Assembly (NCBI RefSeq): GCF_020524765.1
Contig: NZ_JAIVLR010000001.1
Coordinates: 1,488,001-1,552,000, forward strand
DNA: 64,000 nt
Direction: 5' to 3'
DNA from: Qipengyuania gaetbuli
GTDB lineage: Bacteria; Pseudomonadota; Alphaproteobacteria; Sphingomonadales; Sphingomonadaceae
Shown here: piece by piece, positions 9,307 to 18,557 of the stretch
How positions within the stretch are numbered: the first letter of the stretch is position 1
How the letters are laid out: each line of letters starts with the position of its first letter
Made by a program: the position numbers and the translations under genes
Notes under the pieces: model-generated
Told to the model about the DNA's origin: nothing
Seen by the model: the letters and a program-made list of their open reading frames with translations, nothing else
Databases searched by the model: none

Positions 9307-10685
9307 GCGGATTGTCCTTCTGCCGGGTAGACCAGCGTCTTGAGGTTCATGAATTCATGCAGGCCGTGGTGTGACAATTCGCGCCCGAAGCCCGATTTCT
9401 TGATGCCGCCGAAGGGCGCTTCGATCTTCGATCCGTTGACCGCGTTGAAGGTCGTCATGCCCGCCTCGATGCGGTTGGCGAAGATCTCGCGCTCTTCCTC
9501 GTCGCGGGTCCAGACGGCAGAACCCAGACCGAAAGGAATGGCATTGGCGATGGCGATCGCCTCCTCGATGTCCTTCGCCTTGTAGATCTGGCCCACGGGT
9601 CCGAAGATTTCGTCCGTTCCGGTATCGCTGGCGAGCGGGACATCGGTGAGCAGGCCAGCGGTCATCCATGCCCCGGCGCGATCGAGTTTCTCCGCGCCGA
9701 ACAGGAGCGCGCAGCCTTCCTGCTTCGCCTTGTCGACCTGTTCGAGGACGGTATCGCGCTGCCCCTCGCTCGAAAGCGGGCCGAGCCTCGTATCGTCGTC
9801 CATCGGATCGCCCGGCTCGATGGCCTTCAGTGCCGTGATGAACTTGTCGGCAAAGGCATCGTGGATGTCGGTATGGACGATGGTCCGCTTGCCGCAGATG
9901 CAGGACTGGCCGTTGTTCTGGATGCGCGCGAAAACCGCGTCCTCGACTGCCTTGTCGAGATCGGCGGACGGCATGACGATGAAGGGGTCCGATCCGCCGA
10001 GTTCCAGCACGACCTTCTTCAGGTGCTTCCCCGCCTGCGCGGCGACCGCGCTGCCCGCGCCTTCGCTCCCCGTGAGCGTGGCCGCGACTATGCGCGTGTC
10101 GGCAATGACATCGGAAATCGGGTCGGACGAAACGCACAGGTTCTGGAACAGGCCTTCGGGCGCGCCGGCTTCCAGCACCAGCTCTTCCATCTTGTGCGCG
10201 ACGCCCTGCACGATGCTGGCGTGTTTCAGCACGCCGACGTTACCGGCAAGGATGGTGGGGGCGAGGAAGCGGACCACCTGCCAATAGGGGAAGTTCCACG
10301 GCATGACCGCCAGCACCGGCCCCTGCGGCAGCCACCGCCCTTCGGCCCTGCCGCCATCGCCCAGTTCCCAGAATTCCGATTCCAGCATGGGCGGGCCGTG
10401 TTCGGCGAGATAGGCGAACAGGCTGGCGCATTTTTCGACTTCGGAGCGCGCCTGCGTGATCGGCTTGCCCATCTCGGTCACCGCGAGCCTTGCGAGCTCT
10501 TCCTTGCGTTCGAGATAAAGCTCCGACAGCCGCGCCAGCAGCTGCGTGCGCTGCTCAACGGGGCTGGTGCGCCAGTCGCGATAGGCCCGCGTTGCCACCT
10601 CCAGCTTCGCATCGATGCCGTTCGCATCGAGCGTTTCGTATTCCGCGATGGTTTCGCCGGTGGCGGGGTTGGTGGTGGTAATCAA
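9303..10685 (-). CDS. NAD(P)-dependent succinate-semialdehyde-type aldehyde dehydrogenase
   Basis: The protein is about 460 residues, of the ALDH superfamily near succinate-semialdehyde dehydrogenases. It oxidises an aldehyde to the acid with NAD(P)+. The catalytic Glu is in LELGGSDPF and the catalytic Cys in NNGQSCICGKR; PWNFPYW and the C-terminal FGGIKKSGFGRE are also present. I prefer the TTG start at 10685 (product begins with ITTTNPATGE) because AGGAG lies 7 bases upstream. A longer TTG start at 10718 lacks this. Substrate assignment by family resemblance is moderate. It is translationally coupled to the downstream SDR gene. Confidence 0.9.
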   Translation of the reverse strand: MITTTNPATGETIAEYETLDANGIDAKLEVATRAYRDWRTSPVEQRTQLLARLSELYLERKEELARLAVTEMGKPITQARSEVEKCASLFAYLAEHGPPMLESEFWELGDGGRAEGRWLPQGPVLAVMPWNFPYWQVVRFLAPTILAGNVGVLKHASIVQGVAHKMEELVLEAGAPEGLFQNLCVSSDPISDVIADTRIVAATLTGSEGAGSAVAAQAGKHLKKVVLELGGSDPFIVMPSADLDKAVEDAVFARIQNNGQSCICGKRTIVHTDIHDAFADKFITALKAIEPGDPMDDDTRLGPLSSEGQRDTVLEQVDKAKQEGCALLFGAEKLDRAGAWMTAGLLTDVPLASDTGTDEIFGPVGQIYKAKDIEEAIAIANAIPFGLGSAVWTRDEEEREIFANRIEAGMTTFNAVNGSKIEAPFGGIKKSGFGRELSHHGLHEFMNLKTLVYPAEGQSA

Positions 10686-10745
10686 GAACGCGCTCCTGTG
10701 CGGGGTATGCTCCACCAATGGCTGCCCCCGCCAGGCGTTCCGGCC

Positions 10746-11447
10746 CTATTTGCGGCGGAAGCGGAAATACCAGACCTCGTGGCCGTAGGTGTTGCGCGCC
10801 TTGTGCTCGTAGCGCGTCTCGCACCAGCCCGACGGGCGGTTTTCCCAGCTCTGCCGGCCATCGACCAGCCATTCGAACTCGTCCGTGAAGCGGCGCATCA
10901 CCATCAGCGCGTGGCGCAGGTAAATCGGGTGGTCGGTGCCGAAGCGGAATTCTCCACCCGGTTTCAGCTTGTCGGCGATCATCCGCACCGGACCGTCGTT
11001 CATCATCCGGCGCTTGGCGTGCTTGGCCTTGGGCCAGGGGTCGGGATGAAGGAGGTAGAGCATCGTCAGCCCGCCGTCGGGCACGCGGGCGAGGGCCTGT
11101 AGCGCATCGCCGTGCTGGATGCGGACATTGGCAAGCCCGCCGTCGCGCACATGCGTCAGCGCCTGCGCCACCCCGTTGAGGAAGGGCTCTGCGCCGATGA
11201 AGCCATGGTCGGGCAGCAGGTCGGCCCGGTAGGCGAGGTGTTCGCCCGCGCCGAAGCCGATTTCGAAATGGAGCGGGCGATCGAATCCGAACAGGCGCTC
11301 GGCGGTGACCGGGCCTTCCTCGGGCACCGCGATCTGCGGCAGCAGCTTGTCGACCAGCTCCTGCTGGGCCGCGCGCAGGGGTTTGCCCTGGCTACGCCCG
11401 TAGAGCCGGTTCAGCGTGGTCGGATCGCCTTCCTTGTGTGCAGACAT
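10746..11447 (-). CDS. trmB: tRNA (guanine-N7-)-methyltransferase
   Basis: The 233-residue enzyme makes m7G46 in the tRNA variable loop using S-adenosylmethionine. Visible hallmarks are the SAM-binding EIGFGAGEHL loop (near residue 64), YLLHPDPWPKAKHAKRRM, and the C-terminal GTDHPIYL region. The N-terminus carries the basic YGRSQGKPL segment. Length is normal for bacterial TrmB. It lies upstream of the aldehyde dehydrogenase gene on the same strand, with about 60 bases between them. It is not obviously linked in function to its neighbours. Confidence 0.95.
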   Translation of the reverse strand: MSAHKEGDPTTLNRLYGRSQGKPLRAAQQELVDKLLPQIAVPEEGPVTAERLFGFDRPLHFEIGFGAGEHLAYRADLLPDHGFIGAEPFLNGVAQALTHVRDGGLANVRIQHGDALQALARVPDGGLTMLYLLHPDPWPKAKHAKRRMMNDGPVRMIADKLKPGGEFRFGTDHPIYLRHALMVMRRFTDEFEWLVDGRQSWENRPSGWCETRYEHKARNTYGHEVWYFRFRRK

Positions 11448-11493
11448 GGCGCGCCCGTTAGCCGTGCCGGACGCTGCGGTCCAGCGTGTGCGC

Positions 11494-13290
11494 TCAGGTG
11501 AAGAGCATCCAGATGGCGACCGAGGTGGCCAGCCCCACGCCGATGTTCATCGGGACGCCGATCTTCACGAAATCCCCGAAGCGGTAATTGGCCGCGCCGT
11601 AGACCAGCGTGTTGGTCTGGTAGCCGATGGGTGTGGCGAAGCTCGCGCTGGCGCCGAACATCACTGCCACGATCAGCGGGCGCGGATCGATCCCTGCCGC
11701 CTGCGCAAGGCCGATGGCGATCGGGGTCATGATGACCGCGATGGCATTGTTGGTCACTGCCTCGGTCATCACGCTGGTCACGGCATAGACCAGCAGGATC
11801 AGCAGGAAGGGTGAGCTCGCGCCCATGAACGGCTGGATGGCCTGTACGATCAGCTCGATCGTGCCTGCATTGTCGAGCCCCTTGCCGAAGGCGAGCATCG
11901 CGAAGATCAGCACCAGCGTATTGCCATCGAGGCTCGCCCAGGCGTCGGTCGGCTCGATGCAGCGCGTTGCCAGCGCAACGGCCACGCCAGCCACCGCCAG
12001 CGCCTCGATCGGCAGGCCGAAGAGAGCTGCCCCGACGACCACGGCGGCAAGGGTGGCGATGGCGATGGGCGCCTTGTCACGGCGGAAAGGGCGGACAGCA
12101 GTTTCGCCCACACCTGCTAGCTGGATATTGTCCTGGAGCGATTGCAGCGCTTCCGTGCCGCTCGCGATCAGCAGGCGGTCACCCGGTCGCACGCGGACCT
12201 CGGCCAGCGAAGGCCCGGCAAGATGGCGCGGCCGCGAGAGGCCGAGCACACGGACCTTGAGCCGCGACAGCATGGGTATTTCGGCCAGCCGCTGCCCGAC
12301 CACGGGGTGCGATGCGGCGACCATCGCCTCGACGATCCGCAGGTCGCGCGGCCGGTCGGGCGCGGCGGTCGCCACTCCGCCGCCCACACCGACGAGGCCG
12401 GTGCGGAAATCGCGCGCCTCGGCGAGCGAGGCGATCTCTTCCGGGCTTCCGGCCACGACAAGCTGGTCGCCCGCTGCAAGGACGGCTTCGCCCACGTCCT
12501 TTCGCACCGGCTTGCCGCCGCGCATAATCGCCTGCACCTTGAGCCCAGGACGGCGCGAGAAGGCGGCATCCTTGATGCGCTGGCCGACATAGCGGCTCTC
12601 GGGGTTCAGGATCAGGTGCGTGAGGTAGAGGTCGTCCTCGCGTTCCTCGTCGCCTACCCGCGGTCCGCGGTCGGGCAGGAGGAAGGGGCCGAACACCAGC
12701 AGCACCACCAAGCCCGCCAGCACGGCGACCGCGCCCACGGCCGATATCTCGAAGATGCCGAAAGCGGCCTGCCCCTGTTCCTGCGCCACGCCGTCGACCA
12801 GCAGGTTTGTCGAGGTGCCGATCAGCGTCATCGTGCCGCCGAGGATGGTCAGGTAGGACAGCGGGATCAGCAGGCGCGTCGCCGAGATCCTCAGCGCGCG
12901 GGCGAGGCGCTTGACCACCGGGATCATGACGATAACCACCGGCGTGTTGTTCATGAAGGCCGAAGCGGCGAGCGTGCCGACCCCGATCTCGCCCACTGCC
13001 AGCCGGGGCTTGCGCAAGGTGCGCCGGACGACCCAGCCCGATATCGCCTCCAGCGACCCGGTCCGTAGCAGTGCGCCCGAAAGGATGAACATCGCCGCGA
13101 TCGTGATCGGCGCGGAATTGGAGAAGGTCTCCAGCATCTGCTTGGGCGAGAGATAGCCGAGCGGCAGCATCAGCACGGCCGAGACGACGGCGATGACGAC
13201 CGGCGGCCTGCGCTCGAGCACGAAGGCGGCAAATGTCGCGGCCAGCAGCAGGAGCCCTATCTGGGCCGAATAGTCCGAGAGAAACGACAT
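11494..13290 (-). CDS. SLC13-family permease with TrkA-C (RCK_C) domains
   Basis: The 598-residue inner-membrane transporter of the divalent anion:Na+ symporter/ArsB-NhaD superfamily has an N-terminal membrane block (about residues 1-200) with the FMNNTPVVIVMIPV helix-break motif. A cytoplasmic insert with two TrkA-C/RCK_C domains spans about residues 210-400; ligand-binding RCK_C domains usually gate transport. A second membrane block (about 410-598) has the matching TNNAIAVIMTPIAIG repeat. Candidate substrates in the family are sulfate, phosphate or dicarboxylates, and the sequence does not decide. The gene appears monocistronic. Confidence 0.88.
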   Translation of the reverse strand: MSFLSDYSAQIGLLLLAATFAAFVLERRPPVVIAVVSAVLMLPLGYLSPKQMLETFSNSAPITIAAMFILSGALLRTGSLEAISGWVVRRTLRKPRLAVGEIGVGTLAASAFMNNTPVVIVMIPVVKRLARALRISATRLLIPLSYLTILGGTMTLIGTSTNLLVDGVAQEQGQAAFGIFEISAVGAVAVLAGLVVLLVFGPFLLPDRGPRVGDEEREDDLYLTHLILNPESRYVGQRIKDAAFSRRPGLKVQAIMRGGKPVRKDVGEAVLAAGDQLVVAGSPEEIASLAEARDFRTGLVGVGGGVATAAPDRPRDLRIVEAMVAASHPVVGQRLAEIPMLSRLKVRVLGLSRPRHLAGPSLAEVRVRPGDRLLIASGTEALQSLQDNIQLAGVGETAVRPFRRDKAPIAIATLAAVVVGAALFGLPIEALAVAGVAVALATRCIEPTDAWASLDGNTLVLIFAMLAFGKGLDNAGTIELIVQAIQPFMGASSPFLLILLVYAVTSVMTEAVTNNAIAVIMTPIAIGLAQAAGIDPRPLIVAVMFGASASFATPIGYQTNTLVYGAANYRFGDFVKIGVPMNIGVGLATSVAIWMLFT

Positions 13291-13419
13291 AGGGCCCGAT
13301 CGAATTGTCTGGTTTGCAGGCCATCAAATTCGCAGATCGCGTGGCGGGTTCCAAGCAAGATGGGCAATCGGGCAAGAAAGCGGATCCATCGGGCGCGGCG
13401 TAGGGGCAGGGCACCACGC

Positions 13420-13451
13420 AAAACGCCCGCAAGCCGGTGGCCTGCGGGCGT
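13420..13451 (-). terminator. Intrinsic terminator downstream of ctrA
   Basis: A perfect 9-bp stem (ACGCCCGCA pairing with TGCGGGCGT, 11-base loop) lies 28 bases beyond the ctrA stop. Read on the minus strand it is followed by TTTT, so it fits a rho-independent terminator for ctrA. Confidence 0.75.
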
Positions 13452-13479
13452 CTCGCTGTCCCGTCCAGGAGTAATCAGG

Positions 13480-14175
<696 letters not shown>

Positions 14176-14265
14176 GGGTCTGGTCCCCCGTTGCCCCAGT
14201 TCGCGGTAACGCCCCGTCAAGAGGTGTTGCCCGTTGTTAACCACAGGAGGTCTGAACGGAAAAGG

Positions 14266-14280
14266 TTAACGTGAGGTAAA
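14266..14280 (-). promoter_or_regulatory. Candidate CtrA-binding box in the ctrA-rpoN interval
   Basis: On the minus strand the sequence reads TTTA-N7-TTAAC, matching the CtrA consensus TTAA-N7-TTAAC at all but one base. Another TTAA lies at 14286-14289 and one at 14237-14240. The position upstream of ctrA fits the autoregulation known from Caulobacter. No footprint can be inferred from sequence alone. Confidence 0.45.
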
Positions 14281-14314
14281 GTGCGTTAAGATTTTTCGGT
14301 GTTGCAGAAGAGAC

Positions 14315-15769
14315 TCACAATGATTTCAGCTTCTTCTGTCGGCGCCGTTCCGCGCTCGACCCGATACCGATGGCTTCGCGGTACTTGGCGACGGTCCGCC
14401 GGGCGAGGTCGAACCCCTCCTTGTTGAGGAGGTCGGCAAGCGCCTGGTCGGACAGGACCTTCTTGGGATCTTCGCCATCGCACAGGGCGCGGATGCGGGC
14501 CTTGATCGCTTCGGACGAAGCGCCTTCGCCGTCGGCGGCGGCCACCCCGCTGGAGAAGAAGTACTTCATCTCGAAGGTGCCGCGCGGGCAGTGCAGGTAC
14601 TTGTTGCTGGTAACGCGGCTGACCGTGCTTTCGTGCATCTCGATGGCTTCGGCCACTTCGCGCAAAGTCAGCGGTCGCATGGCCGAAACGCCTTCGCGGA
14701 AGAAGCCTTCCTGCCGCTTCACGATCTCGCTCGCGGTCTTGAGGATGGTCTTCTGGCGCTGGTCCAGTGCGCGGATCAGCCAGTCGGCTTCGCCAAGCTG
14801 TTCGTTAAGCCATTTGCGCGAAGCCTTGTCCCGCGCCCCGGCTTCCAGTTCCACGTAGTATTCCCGATTGACGACCAGACGCGGCAGGCTCGCCTCATTG
14901 ATGCGGATCGTCCAGCTGTCCTTCCCGCTCGGGCTGACGAGAACATCGGGTACGACCGCCGCCTCCGCAGTGCCACCATAGCGGCAACCGGGCTTTGGAT
15001 CGTAGCTGCGCAATTCGGAGAGCATGTCGGCGAAGTCTTCATCGTCGACATCGCACAGCCGCTTGAGGCGCGCGATCTCGCCGCGCGCGAGCAGCTCCAG
15101 ATTGTCGATCAGCCGCGCCATGCATGGATCGTAGCGGTCGGCTTCCTTCGCCTGCAGTGCGAGGCATTCGGCCACGCTGCGCGCACCGATGCCGGTGGGA
15201 TCGAGCGACTGGACCAGCATGAGGCCGCGCTCGACCTCGGCCAGCGAAGTGCCGAGTTCCTCGGCGAGGTGGCGCAATTCGGTATGGAGGTAGCCCGCCT
15301 CGTCCAGCTCGTGGACGATCCGCGTCGCGATCAGCGCTTCGCGCCCGTCATGCGCCTGCGCGCCGACCTGGTCGAGCAAATGTTCGGCCAGCGTCGGGCC
15401 GTCCGAGCTGCGGTTCTCGAAATCGGGCAGGTCGCCTTCGCCGGCGCCGCTCGCGCCTGCGCGGCCCCAGTCGCCCATGTCGCCGGGCGCTGCATCGGGA
15501 TCGAGTGCGTGCTGCGCGATATCGAGCGCCCCTTCGCCATCAGGGCCGGGAGCGCTGTCGTGTTCGCCGGCCGGCTCGGGCGCATCCGGCTCGCCCGCTT
15601 CGCGGCGCGTCTCGCCGATTTCTAGCAGCGGATTGCTCTCCAGAGCTTCGGCCACGAAGCTTTCGATTTCCAGATTGGACAGCGCCAGCAGCTTGATCGC
15701 CTGCTGCAACTGCGGCGTCATCACCAGCGATTGGGTTTGCCGGAGGTCTAGCCTCGGACCAAGCGCCAT
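14315..15769 (-). CDS. rpoN: RNA polymerase sigma-54 factor
   Basis: The 484-residue sigma factor has an N-terminal Gln-rich activator-interaction region (QTQSLVMTPQLQQAIKLL). The acidic linker (about 55-115) is rich in Asp, Glu, Ala and Pro. The core-binding domain follows. The C-terminal DNA-binding part has a helix-turn-helix (LREVAEAIEMHESTVSRVTSNKY) and the RpoN box ARRTVAKYRE. It recognises -24/-12 promoters and needs an enhancer-binding ATPase. It lies 26 bases downstream of lptB on the same strand, the conserved lptB-rpoN order of proteobacteria. No hpf gene follows; ctrA lies beyond. Confidence 0.97.
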   Translation of the reverse strand: MALGPRLDLRQTQSLVMTPQLQQAIKLLALSNLEIESFVAEALESNPLLEIGETRREAGEPDAPEPAGEHDSAPGPDGEGALDIAQHALDPDAAPGDMGDWGRAGASGAGEGDLPDFENRSSDGPTLAEHLLDQVGAQAHDGREALIATRIVHELDEAGYLHTELRHLAEELGTSLAEVERGLMLVQSLDPTGIGARSVAECLALQAKEADRYDPCMARLIDNLELLARGEIARLKRLCDVDDEDFADMLSELRSYDPKPGCRYGGTAEAAVVPDVLVSPSGKDSWTIRINEASLPRLVVNREYYVELEAGARDKASRKWLNEQLGEADWLIRALDQRQKTILKTASEIVKRQEGFFREGVSAMRPLTLREVAEAIEMHESTVSRVTSNKYLHCPRGTFEMKYFFSSGVAAADGEGASSEAIKARIRALCDGEDPKKVLSDQALADLLNKEGFDLARRTVAKYREAIGIGSSAERRRQKKLKSL

Positions 15770-15795
15770 GGGTCAGCTCCGGGCGCGCGCCGTCG

Positions 15796-16581
15796 TCACA
15801 GCGTGAAGTTCTCGCCGAGGTAGAGGCGCTTGACGTTCTCGTCCGCCACCAGCGCCTCTGGTGTGCCGGCGAAAAGCACCTGCCCGCCGTATATGATGCA
15901 GGCGCGGTCGACGATTTCCAGCGTCTCGCGCACGTTATGGTCGGTGATGAGCACGCCGATGCCGCGGGTCTTCAAATCCTTCACCAGGTCGCGGATGTCG
16001 CTGATCGAGAGCGGGTCGATCCCGGCGAAGGGTTCGTCGAGCAGCATGATCGAAGGCTTGGCCGCCAGTGCGCGGGCGATTTCCGCGCGGCGGCGTTCGC
16101 CGCCCGACAGCGCCATGGCCGGGCTGGTCCGCAGCCGCTGCAGGCCGAATTCGTCGAGCAGGCGGTCGAGTTCCTTCTCGCGCGTGTCGGCATCGGGCTC
16201 GACCATTTCGAGCACGCAGTTGATGTTCTGCTCCACCGTCATGCCGCGAAAGATGCTGGTTTCCTGCGGCAGGTAGCCGAGACCGAGGATCGCGCGCCGG
16301 TACATCGGCAGCTTGGTCACGTCCTCGCCGTCCATCAGGATGCGGCCTGCATCGGGGCGCACGAGCCCCATGATCGAATAGAAGCAGGTCGTCTTGCCGG
16401 CACCGTTGGGGCCCAGCAGGCCGAGCACTTCGCCCTTGCCCACGGTCAGCGAGATATCGGTAAGGACCGCCCGCTTGTCGTAGCTCTTGGCGATGGAAAT
16501 GACTTCCAGCCCGCCCTGCGGGATGGGCGGGGCGGCATCGTGCACCGCTTCGTTTTCAGGGCTCATGCTGACATCTGCCAT
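15796..16581 (-). CDS. lptB: LPS export ABC transporter ATP-binding protein LptB
   Basis: The 261-residue cytoplasmic ATPase works with LptFG to extract lipopolysaccharide from the inner membrane. It has Walker A GPNGAGKTT, signature LSGGERRRAEIARAL, Walker B IMLLDEPFAGIDP and the switch His in ITDHNVRET. About 20 N-terminal residues precede the usual family start. Two in-frame ATGs (16581 and 16566) are possible and neither has a clear ribosome binding site. A much longer open frame upstream is rejected as non-coding. It is the first gene of the pair with rpoN. lptA and lptC are not adjacent here. Confidence 0.95.
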   Translation of the reverse strand: MADVSMSPENEAVHDAAPPIPQGGLEVISIAKSYDKRAVLTDISLTVGKGEVLGLLGPNGAGKTTCFYSIMGLVRPDAGRILMDGEDVTKLPMYRRAILGLGYLPQETSIFRGMTVEQNINCVLEMVEPDADTREKELDRLLDEFGLQRLRTSPAMALSGGERRRAEIARALAAKPSIMLLDEPFAGIDPLSISDIRDLVKDLKTRGIGVLITDHNVRETLEIVDRACIIYGGQVLFAGTPEALVADENVKRLYLGENFTL

Positions 16582-16762
16582 GGGCCGCGCCATAGCATGG
16601 CAGGCCTTGCTGGAAACCCCCGAGGACGCCTCTTTCGACGAACTGGCAGGATTCCTGCATGGACTACATTGGAACAGTCCCGCGCAATGTCGCGCGCCAT
16701 GCTTGCCAGCCTGCCGCAATTTTGAAACAATGCGAGTCGGAGAGAGAACGGGGAGAATGCCG

Positions 16763-17146
16763 ATGGGCAAGGCGATCGAGGACAGTGCGGTGTCGGGGGC
16801 CGAACCTCGCGTTCACCGCAGGGACCTGCGAAAATCGATGAGCGACAATGTCGCGATCGCGCTGATCGTCTACACCGGTCTGCACATCTTTTTCACGGTC
16901 CACGCGATGAAGGAAGGCGTGTCTTCAACCGCCCCCTATTTCGCACTGGCGATCCTCGTCGCGCTTATCATCCCGGCCTGCCGCTGGTTCGAGAAGCGCT
17001 GGGCCAGTCTCACCGACGAAGAAGCGCATGGTTCGGAACTGCTCGGCGCGTTCCGCCGCGACCTCGTGCTGCTGTGGGGCCTCGCCATCGGGCTGCCGAT
17101 GGTCCTGACCGGCCTGTTCAAGCTCGCCTACGCCGCTTTCGGCTGA
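16763..17146 (+). CDS. Small three-helix membrane protein, unknown function
   Basis: The 127-residue protein has a basic N-terminal 30 residues and three hydrophobic segments at about 30-50, 57-76 and 100-122, so it is probably an inner-membrane protein. I do not recognise a family. The ATG at 16763 is chosen because GGGGAG lies 7 bases upstream; an ATG six bases earlier would be too close to that site. It is divergent from lptB and followed 64 bases later by pmbA. Confidence 0.65.
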   Translation: MGKAIEDSAVSGAEPRVHRRDLRKSMSDNVAIALIVYTGLHIFFTVHAMKEGVSSTAPYFALAILVALIIPACRWFEKRWASLTDEEAHGSELLGAFRRDLVLLWGLAIGLPMVLTGLFKLAYAAFG

Positions 17147-17210
17147 CCTTGCGGGGACGCCTCCCGCGCTCTAGCCGGACCCCGAACAGGTCCAGCGGAG
17201 TTACATTTAC

Positions 17211-18557
17211 ATGATCGATACCGACACCGCGCTCGCGCGCTGCCAGGACCTCGTCGCGCTGGCCCGAAGGATGGGCGCCGATGCTGCCGATGCCGTGGCG
17301 CGTGCCGATTCCTCCGAAAGCGTCAGCGTCAGACTGGGCGTGCTGGAAGAGGTGGAGCGGTCCGAAGGCGAGGAGATCGGCCTGCGCGTATTCGTCGGCA
17401 AGCGCTCGGCCTCGATCCACACCAGCGATTTCGCGCCCGAGGGCCTGCGCGCACTGGCCGAACGTGCGGTCGAAATGGCGCGCCACGCGCCGGAAGACGC
17501 CTATGCCGGGCTTGCCGGGGCCGACGCGCTGATGACCGGCGATCTGCCCGACCTCGACCTTTCCGACGATAGCGAACCCGGCCCGGAAAAGCTGCGTGAG
17601 ATGGCGCTGGCGGTGGAAGATGCCGCGCGCGCTGTCGAAGGCGTGACGAACAGCAATGGCGGGGGCGCCAGCAGCGGCCGTTCGCTGGTGGCACTGGTCA
17701 CCTCGGAAGGTTTCGCACGCGGCTATTCGGGCAGCGGCTTCTCGCTCTCTGCCAATGTCATCGCGGGCGAAGGCAGCACGATGCAGACCGATTACGCCAC
17801 CCGCAGCGCGCGGCATCTCGCCGACCTGCCATCCGCCGCCGAAATCGGGCGCGAGGCGGGCGAGCGGGCGGTGGCGAAGGTCGGTCCCGGATCGCTGCCC
17901 AGCGGGCCGATGCCGGTGGTCTTCGATCCGCGTATCGGTGCAGGCCTGCTCGGCCACCTCGCCGGTGCGATGAGCGGACCGGCCATTGCGCGCAAATCCA
18001 GCTTCCTTTTCGGGCGCGAGGACGTGGCCCTGTTCGATAGCGCGATCCGCATCGTCGAAGACCCGCTTCGCGCGCGGGGGCTGCGCTCTCGTCCTTTCGA
18101 CGGCGAGGGTGTCGCCTGCACGCCGCGCAACCTCGTCGAAGGCGGACGCATCACCGGCTGGCTGACGAACGTCGCCTCTGCCCGGCAACTGGGGCTCGGG
18201 CTGACGGGTCATGCTGCCCGGTCGAGCGGCGGGGCGCCCGGTGTCAGCCTTGCCAACGGTCACCTCGAGGCGGGCAGCGTCACGCCAGCCGAACTCATGA
18301 CCGATATTGCGGACGGGCTTTATGTCACCGGACTGTTCGGGCAGGGTGTGAACATGGTAACGGGCGATTACAGTCGCGGCGCGACGGGCTTCCGCATTCG
18401 CAATGGCGAGATTGCCGGGCCGGTTGCCGAAATCACCATCGCCGGCAATCTGCTCGACATGTTCCGTGCAATGATCCCGGCAAACGATCTCGAAATGGAC
18501 CGCGCGATCAACGTGCCGACAATCCGCATCGACGGCATGACGGTGGCCGGCGAATGA
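17211..18557 (+). CDS. pmbA: TldD/PmbA family protein (TldE subunit)
   Basis: The 448-residue protein is the PmbA/TldE partner of the TldD-TldE metalloprotease complex, known for microcin B17 maturation and CcdA turnover. The family blocks ADAADAVARADSSESVSVRLG near the N-terminus, VVFDPRIGAGLLGHLAGA, SSFLFGR and the C-terminal MFRAMIPANDLE are present. TldE lacks the HExxxH zinc motif of TldD, and none is seen here. tldD itself is not in this window, so the partner must be encoded elsewhere. The stop overlaps the start of the next channel gene by 4 bases, implying translational coupling. Confidence 0.93.
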   Translation: MIDTDTALARCQDLVALARRMGADAADAVARADSSESVSVRLGVLEEVERSEGEEIGLRVFVGKRSASIHTSDFAPEGLRALAERAVEMARHAPEDAYAGLAGADALMTGDLPDLDLSDDSEPGPEKLREMALAVEDAARAVEGVTNSNGGGASSGRSLVALVTSEGFARGYSGSGFSLSANVIAGEGSTMQTDYATRSARHLADLPSAAEIGREAGERAVAKVGPGSLPSGPMPVVFDPRIGAGLLGHLAGAMSGPAIARKSSFLFGREDVALFDSAIRIVEDPLRARGLRSRPFDGEGVACTPRNLVEGGRITGWLTNVASARQLGLGLTGHAARSSGGAPGVSLANGHLEAGSVTPAELMTDIADGLYVTGLFGQGVNMVTGDYSRGATGFRIRNGEIAGPVAEITIAGNLLDMFRAMIPANDLEMDRAINVPTIRIDGMTVAGE

